Positions 24,323-33,498 are shown, counted from the stretch's first letter. The stretch: 64,000 nucleotides of DNA from FEN-1219 sp963728995 (GCA_963728995.1 CAVSMD010000002.1:496001-560000), one strand, 5' to 3'. Numbers and translations are program-made. The notes: generated by a model from the letters alone, not told the origin.

Positions 24323-25857
24323 GCAAGCGAGTCTCGATCGTGCTGCTGCCGGTGGCGTGGGCCGCGACGCTGCTCGTCGCTCAGCCGACGCGGGGTGACT
24401 GGTGGGCACCGGGCGACGGCCGCCCACTGCCGGCCTATCTCGAATACGCCGACGCGTGGGGTCGGCTCGGGATCGTGAATGCGAGCGGCGCCATCGACAC
24501 CGCCGGCCATCCGTTCTTCGAAGTCCTTGGCACGAACGGTCGCGCGTGTGTTTCCTGCCATCAGCCGGCCGACGACATGTCGCTCGCGCTCACCAGCATC
24601 GTGCAGCGGTGGACCGACACCCAAGGCAAGGACCCGATCTTTGCCGCGATCGACGGCATGAACTGCCCGGACCTGCCGGCCGCCGATCCCGCAGCGCATT
24701 CGCTGCTGCTCGAGCGCGGCCTGTTTCGCGTCCCGCTGCCGTGGCCGCCCGTCGACGCGGAAGGTCACCCGATCACACCCGAGTTCACGCTCGAGGTCGT
24801 GCGCGATCCCACCGGTTGCAACACGCATCCGGTTTACGGCATCTCCGGCGAAAGGCACGAAGTGTCCGTCTACCGCCGGCCGCGCCCCGCCGCGAATCTG
24901 CGTTACGTGACCTCGGCGCGGTTCGGCATCACGCCGTTCATCGGCAAGACCGGCATGCTGGCCGCCGTCGATCCCGATACCGGCAGGCCCGTGAACATGA
25001 ACATGATGGCCGACGCGCGCGAGCCGACGCTCAAGACTCAAGCGCAATCCGCGGCGCACGGGCATCTCGAAGTCGCGAAGCCTCTGTCGCCACGGCAACT
25101 CGACCGGATTCGCGACTTCGAGCTCGAACTCTATGCGGCGCAGGCTTACTCCAACGGCGCCGGTGCGTTGAACGAGCCCGGCGGCCCTTCGGGCCTCGGC
25201 CCGCAGGCGATGGCGCAGGGCGCCGACGGCGTGCTCGGCAACAACACCACCCGGTTCGTCATCCCGATGGAGAACAAGTGGGCAGACCTGCCCGAAGGCC
25301 GCGACGCCGCAGAGCGCGCGCGCAACGCGTCGCGCGAGTCCGTCCAGCGCGGCCACGACGTCTTCTTCTTCAGGACCTTCTGGATCAGCGATGCGATGCA
25401 CATCAATACGGTTGGGCTCGGCAATCCGATCAAGCGCACCTGCTCGACCTGTCACGGCATGCACATGACGGGCATGGACACGGCGAACGGCTGGATGGAC
25501 CTCGGCACCACGAACCATCCCTGGGCGCTCGAGCCGGCGGAAAGTCCCTGGGCCAAGAAGCTGCCCGAGCTGCCGCTGTTCAAGATCACCTGCAGGAGAG
25601 ATCTGCCGCCGCATCCGTTCCTCGGTCGCACGATCTATACGCAGGATCCCGGCCGCGCGCTGATCTCGGGCAAGTGCGAGGACGTGGGCGCGATCGTGAT
25701 CCAGCAATTTCGCGGGCTCGCGGCGCGCGCACCCTATTTCTCGAACGGCTCGGCGGCGAGCTTGCGCGAGGTCGTCGACTTCTACGATCGGCGTTTCAAC
25801 ATTCGTTTCACGGAGCAGGAAAAAGTCGACCTCGTGAACTTCCTGAGCGTGCTTTGA
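24319..25857 (+). CDS. Secreted di-heme c-type cytochrome (MauG/CCP-like)
   Basis: 512 residues with a signal peptide (VLLPVAWAATLLVAQPTRG). Two haem-binding motifs are visible: CVSCH at residues 77-81 and CSTCH at 375-379. The C-terminus FRGLAARAPYFSNGSAASLR, then EVVDFYDRRFNIRFTEQEK, is the typical end of MauG/cytochrome-c-peroxidase-like proteins; Met-rich segments between may give axial ligands. It should act in the periplasm as an electron carrier or oxidase. It overlaps the hydrolase upstream (ATGA) and abuts the OmpA-like gene. Confidence 0.87.
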   Translation: MSKRVSIVLLPVAWAATLLVAQPTRGDWWAPGDGRPLPAYLEYADAWGRLGIVNASGAIDTAGHPFFEVLGTNGRACVSCHQPADDMSLALTSIVQRWTDTQGKDPIFAAIDGMNCPDLPAADPAAHSLLLERGLFRVPLPWPPVDAEGHPITPEFTLEVVRDPTGCNTHPVYGISGERHEVSVYRRPRPAANLRYVTSARFGITPFIGKTGMLAAVDPDTGRPVNMNMMADAREPTLKTQAQSAAHGHLEVAKPLSPRQLDRIRDFELELYAAQAYSNGAGALNEPGGPSGLGPQAMAQGADGVLGNNTTRFVIPMENKWADLPEGRDAAERARNASRESVQRGHDVFFFRTFWISDAMHINTVGLGNPIKRTCSTCHGMHMTGMDTANGWMDLGTTNHPWALEPAESPWAKKLPELPLFKITCRRDLPPHPFLGRTIYTQDPGRALISGKCEDVGAIVIQQFRGLAARAPYFSNGSAASLREVVDFYDRRFNIRFTEQEKVDLVNFLSVL

Positions 25858-26648
25858 TGATGCGGCGCTGCCGTCCGATCGTGCTCGTGGCGCTTGCGCT
25901 GGGCCCGGCACTGGTCGCCGCGGGCCCGAAGCCCGGCGAGCGGTTGAGCTTCGTGAGCTGTCCGATCGTCCGCGACACGCGCTCCGTTCCTTGCTGGCTC
26001 AGCGAATACGCAGGCGAGCTCTACTACCTCACGATTCAAAGCGACGTGAGCGCGGCGGTCCAACCGCCGATGCTCGGTCACCAGGTGCTCGTCGAGGGCA
26101 TCGTGTCGGACGCGCCTCGTATCTGCGGCGGCGTCGTGCTCGAGCCCGTGCGGCTCTCGGTGATGCCCGAGCGGGATGCCAACTGCAACACGCTGCTGCC
26201 GGCCGACGAGCGCTACACGATCGACTTCAATCCGCGGCCGCCCGGACCGAGTGCCGGACGGCTCGCGTTCGCGCCCGATCCCGCCGCGCCGCGAGCGCCG
26301 CCTTCCCGGCCCGAGGGCCCGCAAACCATCGAGATCTATTTCGACTTCGACAAGGGTGTGTCGTTTCGCCATCCGGCCGATCTCGTCTCGGTTCTCGAGC
26401 GCGCCCGGCTGATTGCGGCGACGCGAGGCGTCGTCACGGGTATGCGCGGCGCGCATCGGCTCAGCGACGGAACGCTGCTCGAGGAGTCGCCGGGTGTCGG
26501 GCAACGTCGCGCCGAGGAAGTGGCGCGCCTGCTCGAGGGTGCGGGCTTGAAGGTACCGCTCGCGGTCCGCTGGGTGGATGGCGAGGCCGAAGCGGACGGC
26601 ATCGACGATTGGCGAAGCCGGCGCGTCACGGTCCACCTCGAACCATGA
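25857..26648 (+). CDS. Secreted OmpA-like domain protein
   Basis: 263 residues with a signal peptide (PIVLVALALGPALVAAG). The N-terminal half contains SFVSCPIVRDTRSVPCWLSE and four to six Cys, suggesting a small disulfide-bonded domain. The C-terminal half is OmpA/MotB-like: TIEIYFDFDKGVSFRHPADL, then GVGQRRAEEVARLLEGAGL and DDWRSRRVTVHLEP. OmpA domains bind peptidoglycan. The ATG shares its A with the cytochrome stop TGA (25855-25857). The pairing suggests it anchors the cytochrome or a related complex (inference). Confidence 0.8.
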   Translation: MMRRCRPIVLVALALGPALVAAGPKPGERLSFVSCPIVRDTRSVPCWLSEYAGELYYLTIQSDVSAAVQPPMLGHQVLVEGIVSDAPRICGGVVLEPVRLSVMPERDANCNTLLPADERYTIDFNPRPPGPSAGRLAFAPDPAAPRAPPSRPEGPQTIEIYFDFDKGVSFRHPADLVSVLERARLIAATRGVVTGMRGAHRLSDGTLLEESPGVGQRRAEEVARLLEGAGLKVPLAVRWVDGEAEADGIDDWRSRRVTVHLEP

Positions 26649-26679
26649 ACGTCTATCGATCGACGAAGGGGAAATCATC

Positions 26680-27714
26680 ATGAAAACGCAGAATCGTCTT
26701 CCGAAAGTCGCGCAATCCATGAGCCTGCTGTTCTTGTCGGCAGCCATGGGCGGCATCGCGGCGAGCGCGCTGGCGCAGAGCGAGGCCCGGATCACGAAGC
26801 TCACGACGATCGACGTGCCGCAGATCGGCCATCCGCCGACGGGTCCTTACCCCGTGGTCGTCGAGCACGATCCGGGGCTCGCGACGCATACGATCTACCG
26901 ACCGAGCGAGCTGTCGATGGACAAGCATCCGGTGCTGGTCTGGGGTGAGGGCGGTTGCGCCAAGAACGGCCTCACGTTCCCCGAGTACCTGACCGAGATC
27001 GCCTCGTACGGCTTCGTCATCATCGCCGACGGGCCGCCGGTGCCGCGGCCGCCCGGTGCCCAGAACGGGCCCGGTCCGCAAGCGCCCGGACCGGCGCCGA
27101 ACGGCGCCCGCGCTCCGGGCCCTGCCGCCGGCGGACCGGCCGGCGGCCTGCCGAGCGGCGCGACCATGCTGAAGAACGGCGCGGCCCTCGTCGCAGCGAT
27201 CGATTGGCTCGAAGCCGAGAGCGGGAAGCGTGGCAGCCGTTTCTACCAGAAGGTCGACGTCGACCACGTGGCGGCGATGGGCATGTCCTGCGGCGGCCTG
27301 ATGTCCTACGGCGCTTCGGGCGATCCCCGCGTGGCGACCGTCGGCATCTGGAACAGCGGCTTGCTCCCGAATACGGACGACCCGAGTGCCAATGCCAACA
27401 TCTACGAGGGCATTCACGGATCCGTGATCATCGTGACGGGTGGCGAGTCCGACATCGCCTACTTGAATGGCAAGCGTGACTTCGAGCTCATGCCGCCGAG
27501 AGTGCCGACGTTCTATGGTGTGTATCCATCGGTCGGCCACGGGGGTACCTATACTCAGGACAACGGCGGTGCTTTTGGCGTCGTGGCCGTCGCTTGGCTG
27601 AAGTGGCAGCTCCAGGGCGATACGAGCGCGGCCGGACGCGGCTATTTCGTGGGCGACGCCTGCGGCATCTGCAAGGATCCCAATTGGAAGACGGATTCCC
27701 GATCCCTGCGCTGA
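26680..27714 (+). CDS. Secreted alpha/beta hydrolase
   Basis: About 344 residues with a Sec signal (LLFLSAAMGGIAASALAQ). It has HPVLVWGEGGCAKNGLTFPE, ASYGFVIIADGPP, a low-complexity Pro/Gly/Ala insert at residues about 119-155, and the nucleophile elbow MGMSCGGLMS. The catalytic His lies probably in SVGHGGTY. The family resembles PAF-acetylhydrolase/cutinase-like esterases, but the substrate cannot be told. GAAGGGGAAATC lies just ahead of ATG 26680. It follows the OmpA-like gene by 31 bases and ends the polycistron. Confidence 0.83.
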   Translation: MKTQNRLPKVAQSMSLLFLSAAMGGIAASALAQSEARITKLTTIDVPQIGHPPTGPYPVVVEHDPGLATHTIYRPSELSMDKHPVLVWGEGGCAKNGLTFPEYLTEIASYGFVIIADGPPVPRPPGAQNGPGPQAPGPAPNGARAPGPAAGGPAGGLPSGATMLKNGAALVAAIDWLEAESGKRGSRFYQKVDVDHVAAMGMSCGGLMSYGASGDPRVATVGIWNSGLLPNTDDPSANANIYEGIHGSVIIVTGGESDIAYLNGKRDFELMPPRVPTFYGVYPSVGHGGTYTQDNGGAFGVVAVAWLKWQLQGDTSAAGRGYFVGDACGICKDPNWKTDSRSLR

Positions 27715-27717
27715 CTT

Positions 27718-28308
27718 TCAACGCGGCGGCAGCAGAGGCTCCCTGCCGGGCGGCAGGTGCTGATCGACGGCGTTCAACAGCATGGCCGTCATCGTGTAGT
27801 CGCCCATGATCATCGTGATCTCGACGGTCCCTTGACGGCCGAGCACGCCGACCATGCGTGCGAACAGCTCGGCAGGAACCTGCCGATCGCCGCGCAGCAA
27901 CGCCCGGCCGAACTCGATGACGGTGGCTTCCTTCTGCGGCAGGCCCGTCACGGGTCGATCGTATTTGATGACGTCGATCACCTCCTGAGCGACCCCCGCC
28001 CGGCGCGCGCCGATCTCATGCGCGCTCCACTCGTACTGCTGGTTGAACTCACGCGCCGGCACGAGCGTGCTGATCTCGAACAGTTGCGGACCTACGCTCG
28101 CTTTGCGCAGCAGCACGTTGAGCTCGTCGTACGGCTCGGAGGCGGGGAGGCTATATATCGAGCTCGCCGGTGGACCGAGACGCGGCACGTTGCCTTCCTT
28201 GCCGTTGACGGCTTCAAAGATGCGCCTGCCTTCGGCGTCGAGTGAGTCTTTGAGGATGAGCGGCAGACGGGAGTAGGACTGCGGATCGACGTCGGGCGGC
28301 GAAAACAC
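27718..28308 (-). CDS. Carboxymuconolactone decarboxylase (AhpD-like) family protein
   Basis: About 196 residues from GTG 28308; a longer frame to 28356 adds only low-complexity sequence. The family helices are present: ELNVLLRKASVGPQLFEIST, NQQYEWSAHEIGARRAGVAQ and VTGLPQKEATVIEFGRALLR. The redox CxxC of AhpD is not seen; in its place is the EWSAHE segment of decarboxylase-type members. Related proteins act in protocatechuate breakdown. It is divergent from the flavin monooxygenase, 73 bases away, which suggests joint regulation. Confidence 0.82.
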   Translation of the reverse strand: MFSPPDVDPQSYSRLPLILKDSLDAEGRRIFEAVNGKEGNVPRLGPPASSIYSLPASEPYDELNVLLRKASVGPQLFEISTLVPAREFNQQYEWSAHEIGARRAGVAQEVIDVIKYDRPVTGLPQKEATVIEFGRALLRGDRQVPAELFARMVGVLGRQGTVEITMIMGDYTMTAMLLNAVDQHLPPGREPLLPPR

Positions 28309-28381
28309 GACGATGCAACGCAACGACGTCGCGGGGCGCGCCGCGGGCTGGCACAATCACGGGCCCAGCAAGCACATACGC

Positions 28382-29671
28382 ATGAACGAATCGAATCGGC
28401 TCCCCGTCATCGTCGCCGGCGGCGGCATCGGCGGACTGAGCGTCGCCCTCACACTGCATCAGATCGGGGTACCGTGCGTCGTGCTCGAGGCGGTCGCCGA
28501 CCCGAAGCCGCTAGGCGTGGGAATCAACCTCCAGCCCAACGCGGTGCGCGAGCTCTATGAGCTCGGCATCGGGCCGGACAAGCTCGACGCCATCGGGCTG
28601 CAAGCAAAGGAGTGGGCGCTGGTCGGGCTGAACGGCAACGATGTGTACTCCGAGCCCCGCGGCCTGCTCGCGGGCTACAGGTGGCCGCAGTACGCGGTCC
28701 ACCGGGGGCAGCTGCAGATGCTGCTGCTCGCAACAGCGATCGAGCGCCTCGGCGCAGGCGCCGTGCGCACGGGTTCGCGCATCACGGGCTTCCGCCAGGG
28801 TGCCGACGGCGTCACGGCGCTCGTGCAAACCGCAGACGGCGATCGGATGGAGGTTGCGGGCCGGCTGCTGATCGGTGCCGACGGCCTGCATTCGGCGATC
28901 CGCGCGCAGATGTACCCCGATCAGCCGCCGATCCAGTGGGGCGGCGCGATCATGTGGCGGGGCATGACGCCGGGCGTGCCCATACGCACCGGCGCGTCAT
29001 TCGTGGGGCTCGGCACTCACCGTCATCGCGTGGTGTTCTACCCGATCTCGCCGGCGGATCCCGCCACGGGCCTCGCCACCATCAACTGGATAGCGGAGAT
29101 CACGGTGGACAACTCCAGCGGCTGGAGCAACGGCGACTGGAACAAGAAGGTGGAGATCGCTTCGTTCATCCACCACTTCGCAGACTGGACCTACGACTGG
29201 CTCGACGTCCCGAGCATGCTGCGTGGCGCAAAGGAAGCCTTCGAGTACCCGATGATCGACCGCGAGCCCGTGCCGACATGGGTCTCAGGCAGGGTCGCGC
29301 TGCTCGGCGACGCCGCGCACGTGATGTACCCGACCGGCAGCAACGGTGCGAGCCAAGCCATCGTGGATGCACGCGTTCTCGGCGCGGCGATGCTGCAGCA
29401 CGGCGTCACCGCGGCGGCACTGCGCGCCTACGACGCGCAGCTGTGCGAGCCCATTTCCGCCGTCGTGCTGCGCAACCGCGGCGCGGGCCCTTTCGGTCTG
29501 CTGAACCTGCTCGACGAGCGGTGCGGCGGCGTGTTCGACGACATCGATGACGCGATCCCGGCAGCGGAGCGCGAGGCGTTCATGAGCCGCTACAAAATCG
29601 CAGCCGGCTTCGCGATAGAAAAGCTCAACGCGGCACCGCCGCTCGTTGTACCCGGCACTCGCGTACGCTGA
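28382..29671 (+). CDS. FAD-dependent monooxygenase (PhzS/salicylate-hydroxylase-like)
   Basis: 429 residues. GxGxxG is GGGIGGLS at 13-20, the DG motif is GADGLHSAIR near 166, and the GD motif is VALLGDAAHVMYP near 309, as in group A flavin hydroxylases. The C-terminal block NRGAGPFGLLNLLDERCGGV resembles the PhzS-like subgroup. Such enzymes hydroxylate aromatic rings using NAD(P)H and O2. ATG 28382 is chosen directly before the Rossmann strand. It is divergent from the CMD-family gene and convergent with the tannase-family gene. Confidence 0.9.
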   Translation: MNESNRLPVIVAGGGIGGLSVALTLHQIGVPCVVLEAVADPKPLGVGINLQPNAVRELYELGIGPDKLDAIGLQAKEWALVGLNGNDVYSEPRGLLAGYRWPQYAVHRGQLQMLLLATAIERLGAGAVRTGSRITGFRQGADGVTALVQTADGDRMEVAGRLLIGADGLHSAIRAQMYPDQPPIQWGGAIMWRGMTPGVPIRTGASFVGLGTHRHRVVFYPISPADPATGLATINWIAEITVDNSSGWSNGDWNKKVEIASFIHHFADWTYDWLDVPSMLRGAKEAFEYPMIDREPVPTWVSGRVALLGDAAHVMYPTGSNGASQAIVDARVLGAAMLQHGVTAAALRAYDAQLCEPISAVVLRNRGAGPFGLLNLLDERCGGVFDDIDDAIPAAEREAFMSRYKIAAGFAIEKLNAAPPLVVPGTRVR

Positions 29672-29706
29672 GGCCGCGCCGATCGTTGCGCACCCCGGAC
29701 GACCGC

Positions 29707-31242
29707 CTAGGGCATTTCGCAGCGGAAATTCTTCGCGTCGTCGGTGCTGCCGCTGCCCGAATATTTTGCCACCTGCGGATACGCGCACAGCGGGCGCGTG
29801 CGCTCGGGCGCGCGCGGCGGATTGCTGGCGACGATCCGCTCCGGTGCCTTGCCGGTTTCCACCCAGGTGTCGATGGCGCCCAAGTAATCGATGCTGGAGG
29901 GCCCGGCGCCGCCGGCGCAGTGACCCATGCCCGGCACCATGAAGAGCCGCACATTCTCCTGCGCGCGGCGCGCGCCGAGGTCCTTCACCAGCGAATCGTA
30001 GAAATTTACCGTCGATTGCGCCGGGATCAGCCCATCGGCCCAGCCATGCGTCAGCAGCAACTTGCGTTTGCCGGCGACGAAGCGCTGCAGACCGTTCGCC
30101 GGGACATCGAGCGCGTCGTGGCCATAGGCCATGGCACGGTCCACGTCGTGGTCGTAGTCGAAGCTGCGGAAATTCCACGACGGATCGTTGAACACCACGC
30201 CGCGGAAGAAGGTGGTGGCCACGGGGAACGGTTCCTTGCCCATCGTCAGCGCCGGCATCTGCGGCTCGCTGCCGACCGACAGGCCCGGGTAGATCTGCTC
30301 GCCCGTGCGCGGGTTCTTCGGGCCCGCGTAGATCGCGCGCAGCGCCGCGACCTGCGGCGCCGTCAGGCAATCCGCCGCATCGCCGTCCTTGCACTGCAGC
30401 ACGGCGGGATCGAAGTGGCAGGTGGGCGGATTCGTGATGATGCCGTCCTTCACGTCATCATTCGCATCGCAGGCATCGAGCACCGCTTTGTGGATCGACT
30501 GGAACTTCGCAGGCGGGATGGCGCTCGCCTCGTTCTTCATCGTGGCGGCGCCGGTCCATAGCGACATCACCATCAGCGACACCATCGGGTTGGCCGGCGC
30601 CGTGGCCGAAATGCCGTCGTAGTCGTCCGGATAACGATAGGCCTCCATCAAGCCGATGCGCCCGCCCGTGGAGCAGCTCACGTACAACGAGCGCTGCGGA
30701 CGCTGGCCGAAGAAGGCTTCCACCGTTGCCTTGGCGGCCAGTGTCGTTTCGTGAACCGCGCGATGCCCGAAATCCACGAGCTTTTCCGGATGCCCGGTCA
30801 GGAAGTTGGCATCGAGAGGGCTGCCCTGATGGCCCACGTCGGAGGCGGCGACGGCGTAGCCGCGCGCCAGGGGACCGATCATGTCGCCGTAGGCAATGGA
30901 GCCCGCCCATACGCCATTGCCGCCGCCGACGAACTTGCCGTTCCAACCCGTCAGCGGCAGCCAGACCTCGAAGCGGATATCGGAATCCGCAGTGGGGCGC
31001 AGCGTGCCGGCCACCCGGCAGAAGGCCGGCAGCGACGACAGATCCATCGGCGGGCCGCCGGGCGCGCCGGCTCCCGGCAGCTTGAAGCCGCCGGCGGGCA
31101 CCTCGACGGCCGCCGTGATCGTCGCGTTCTTCAGCTTCAGCGCCGTCGCAAGCGAGGCGCAAGACGCGGCCGCGCTCGCGGAAGAAGTAGCCGCACAGGC
31201 GGCACCAGCGATCAGCAAGACCGGCAACGTGACACGCAGCAT
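29707..31242 (-). CDS. Tannase/feruloyl esterase family alpha/beta hydrolase
   Basis: 511 residues with a Sec signal (VLLIAGAACAATSSASAAA). The family's CS-D-HC signature is complete: Cys190-Ser191 in YVSCSTGGRIGLME, Asp403 in HGWADGLIP, and His441-Cys442 in PGMGHCAGG, so a disulfide bridges the catalytic Ser and His loops. Members release gallate or ferulate from plant esters in the periplasm or outside the cell. The aromatic acid freed would suit the flavin monooxygenase next door (inference). Confidence 0.9.
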   Translation of the reverse strand: MLRVTLPVLLIAGAACAATSSASAAASCASLATALKLKNATITAAVEVPAGGFKLPGAGAPGGPPMDLSSLPAFCRVAGTLRPTADSDIRFEVWLPLTGWNGKFVGGGNGVWAGSIAYGDMIGPLARGYAVAASDVGHQGSPLDANFLTGHPEKLVDFGHRAVHETTLAAKATVEAFFGQRPQRSLYVSCSTGGRIGLMEAYRYPDDYDGISATAPANPMVSLMVMSLWTGAATMKNEASAIPPAKFQSIHKAVLDACDANDDVKDGIITNPPTCHFDPAVLQCKDGDAADCLTAPQVAALRAIYAGPKNPRTGEQIYPGLSVGSEPQMPALTMGKEPFPVATTFFRGVVFNDPSWNFRSFDYDHDVDRAMAYGHDALDVPANGLQRFVAGKRKLLLTHGWADGLIPAQSTVNFYDSLVKDLGARRAQENVRLFMVPGMGHCAGGAGPSSIDYLGAIDTWVETGKAPERIVASNPPRAPERTRPLCAYPQVAKYSGSGSTDDAKNFRCEMP

Positions 31243-31888
31243 GAGCTCCCCCGTCAGGATCAGACCTGTTGCGCCATCCTACTCCAGGAATCCGAAACGC
31301 GACGAGACCGTGGGCTGCCCCGGGCACCGGAGAAATGCCCGGCGGCAAACTCGAGGATCGACGCCGGTTGCTCCAGGAGCGAGCGCCGAACGCTCGATCC
31401 CCCGGTACGGGTGTCGCTATTCGGCGACTTCGCGCTCGAGATCGTCCCCGCCAACGCGGGCAGTTGTGCGCCCGCCACCGGATCGATGCGGGCCACGAAT
31501 GCAGCAAACATGCGAAGCTTGCGCGCCAATCTGCGCCACGTGTTGGGCGGAACCGACACGTCGCTGCCCACCGGACGTGGCCATCCTCGCACGCGCGACG
31601 CCCTCGCTAGACCTCGGCCCGTTCAGCCGGCTGTCGCCGGGCGCCATCGCTCGAGCCGGCCGCGTACACGAGCCGAAGGACGGGACCCATGAGCCGCGCA
31701 GCGTGATGCACGACTTCGCCCGCAGCGATCGGCGCCGCGCAACGAAACCACGGTGCCGGGCGTCGTCTGCAACGGTCCGTCAACGGCCCGGGCCGCTGGC
31801 ATGCCGATTGCAATCGCCCCAGCGGCGAAGCGAGGCCGAGAGCCTCGAAACCGAGCGTCGCAAGCACTTCTACGGAAGGAGATCTTCG
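31243..31888. other. Gene-free stretch upstream of the beta-propeller gene
   Basis: No frame in this 646-base stretch resembles a known protein, and none has a convincing start. Open frames cross it on both strands only because of G+C bias. It should contain the divergent promoters of the tannase-family gene and the beta-propeller gene. Confidence 0.5.
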
Positions 31889-33454
31889 ATGAGCCGAGGA
31901 ATCAGCACGGCACTGTGCGCGGTGATGATGACGCTCGTCGTTGCTCGCGCGCACGCGGACATCTGGCTGACGCACGACGGAGTGCTCGAGCGGCGCGCTC
32001 CCGACGGCGCCGTCGTCACCACGATTGCGGAGGCCTTCGGCACCCCGTTTGGTGACGTCGCGCCAGGTCGCGGTGCGCTGTTCAAGAAGGGCGAAGTCGA
32101 TCCCACCACCGGCAATATATGGATCGCACAGGTCGCGCCGGACGGTCCAGAGCAAATCACGCAGATCCGCGGAGTTACGCCGAACGGCGCTGAGATCTGG
32201 GAGCACGCGGAGCCGCGACTCGTGGAACGCGGCGTCTTCTATCTCGAGCCGACGTTCGCGATCGATACCACTCGCCACGGCGTGTGGGTGCTCCGCGCCG
32301 TCGATCCCAACAGCCCGACCGACAGCCCGATTCCGATGGAAGCCGTGCTCTATGATCTCGCGAACCATAGGCTCGCGACCGTTCGCGGCTTCAACCATGC
32401 CGGTTTCGCGGTGGTCGCCGCCGACGGCGCGCTGTGGATCACGACGTTCAATGGATGGATTCGCCTACAAGGCACCACCGAGGAGCTCGACGGGTATGAG
32501 ATCGTCGGCAGCACGGGACCGCATCATGAAACGTTCGCGGGTCCGGACCTTTGGGTCGCGGCCGCCGATCCATCGGATGGCAGCGTCTATTTCGGCGAAT
32601 CCACCTGGGATGGTGGCACGGACACCGGCACCCTGGAGATCGTGAAGCTGTCCCCCGAGGGCGTGGAGCTGTTCCGAACCGCGCCCTACCCCACGACCCA
32701 GTACGAGTCGCTGAGCGACATCGCCGTCGATCCCGCCGACCACAGCGTCTATTTCACGACGAGCTACTACGGCCACAGAGTCGTCCACCTCTCGCCGCTC
32801 GGGGTCGAGCTCGCAGGCGGCAGCTATGGCGAGCACGTCGGTTCCGTGGCCGTGGATCCCGAGGATTCGACGGCCTGGATCGCCGAGATGCCCATCGTGG
32901 ATGGCGACAAGGCGCTGAACGCACCGATGAACCTGCGCAAGCTCGACGACGCGCTGCAAACGACAGTCGAGGTGTCGTTCGCGAGCCCCCTCTCCGTGAT
33001 CGGTGCCGCGCCGAACGCGCAAACGCAGCTCGAGATTTCACTCAGCATCGAGCCGTCGGAAAAGAACCCCCGCGTGAATCTCAACGGCAACGGCGAGGTA
33101 CGCGTCGCGCTGCTATCGGGCGCGTCGTTCGATCCGCTCCAGGTCGATCTGGACACGGTTCGGTTCGGCACCGCCGGCGCCGTGGCGCGCGCCCACTGGA
33201 CGCGCGACGTGAATCGGGACGGCCTCGCCGATCTCGTGCTGCAGTTCCGCACCGGTGACACGGGCATCAAATGCGGCGACACGGCCGCGCCTTTGACCGC
33301 GGCCACGTATGACGGCATGGCCGTGCACGGCGCCGGCCAGCTGCGCACGCTGTGTCGAGACGACGACTGCAGAGGGTTGTCCGACCGCAGCACCTCCGCA
33401 CGAATCCCGCAGCGTCTCGGCGTCTTTTCGAGAGACGAGCATGCCTATCGGTGA
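31889..33454 (+). CDS. Secreted beta-propeller protein with C-terminal EF-like domain
   Basis: About 521 residues with a signal peptide (CAVMMTLVVARAHA). Residues about 25-340 show repeated propeller blades such as GNIWIAQVAPDG, GVWVLRAVDPN, GALWITTFNGW, GSVYFGESTWDG, HSVYFTTSYYG and STAWIAEM. The C-terminal part has SFDPLQVDLDTVRFGTAGAV, then DVNRDGLADLVLQF, a Ca-loop-like motif seen in many secreted proteins. It probably binds or senses an extracellular ligand. AAGGAG precedes ATG 31889. Confidence 0.8.
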   Translation: MSRGISTALCAVMMTLVVARAHADIWLTHDGVLERRAPDGAVVTTIAEAFGTPFGDVAPGRGALFKKGEVDPTTGNIWIAQVAPDGPEQITQIRGVTPNGAEIWEHAEPRLVERGVFYLEPTFAIDTTRHGVWVLRAVDPNSPTDSPIPMEAVLYDLANHRLATVRGFNHAGFAVVAADGALWITTFNGWIRLQGTTEELDGYEIVGSTGPHHETFAGPDLWVAAADPSDGSVYFGESTWDGGTDTGTLEIVKLSPEGVELFRTAPYPTTQYESLSDIAVDPADHSVYFTTSYYGHRVVHLSPLGVELAGGSYGEHVGSVAVDPEDSTAWIAEMPIVDGDKALNAPMNLRKLDDALQTTVEVSFASPLSVIGAAPNAQTQLEISLSIEPSEKNPRVNLNGNGEVRVALLSGASFDPLQVDLDTVRFGTAGAVARAHWTRDVNRDGLADLVLQFRTGDTGIKCGDTAAPLTAATYDGMAVHGAGQLRTLCRDDDCRGLSDRSTSARIPQRLGVFSRDEHAYR

Positions 33455-33463
33455 GTGGCCGCT

Positions 33464-33498
33464 TAATAATTCTAAATCAGCAGGTTATAGAATTAACC
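33464..33498. repeat. AT-rich nested inverted repeats
   Basis: In otherwise G+C-rich DNA, AATTCTA (33468-33474) and TAGAATT (33488-33494) form a 7-base inverted repeat. GGTTA (33483-33487) and TAACC (33494-33498) form a second, overlapping one. The element lies 10 bases after the beta-propeller stop and ahead of the next gene, so it may be an operator or a promoter element of that gene. Confidence 0.45.

Noticed and set aside
24402..26648. 748-residue frame covering the cytochrome and OmpA-like genes
   Set aside because: Its first part is an Arg-rich shadow of the cytochrome gene; only its end is real, as the OmpA-like gene from 25857.
31260..31592. Minus-strand ORF upstream of the beta-propeller gene
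   Set aside because: It is Arg/Ser-rich, lacks a recognisable domain and has no good start.
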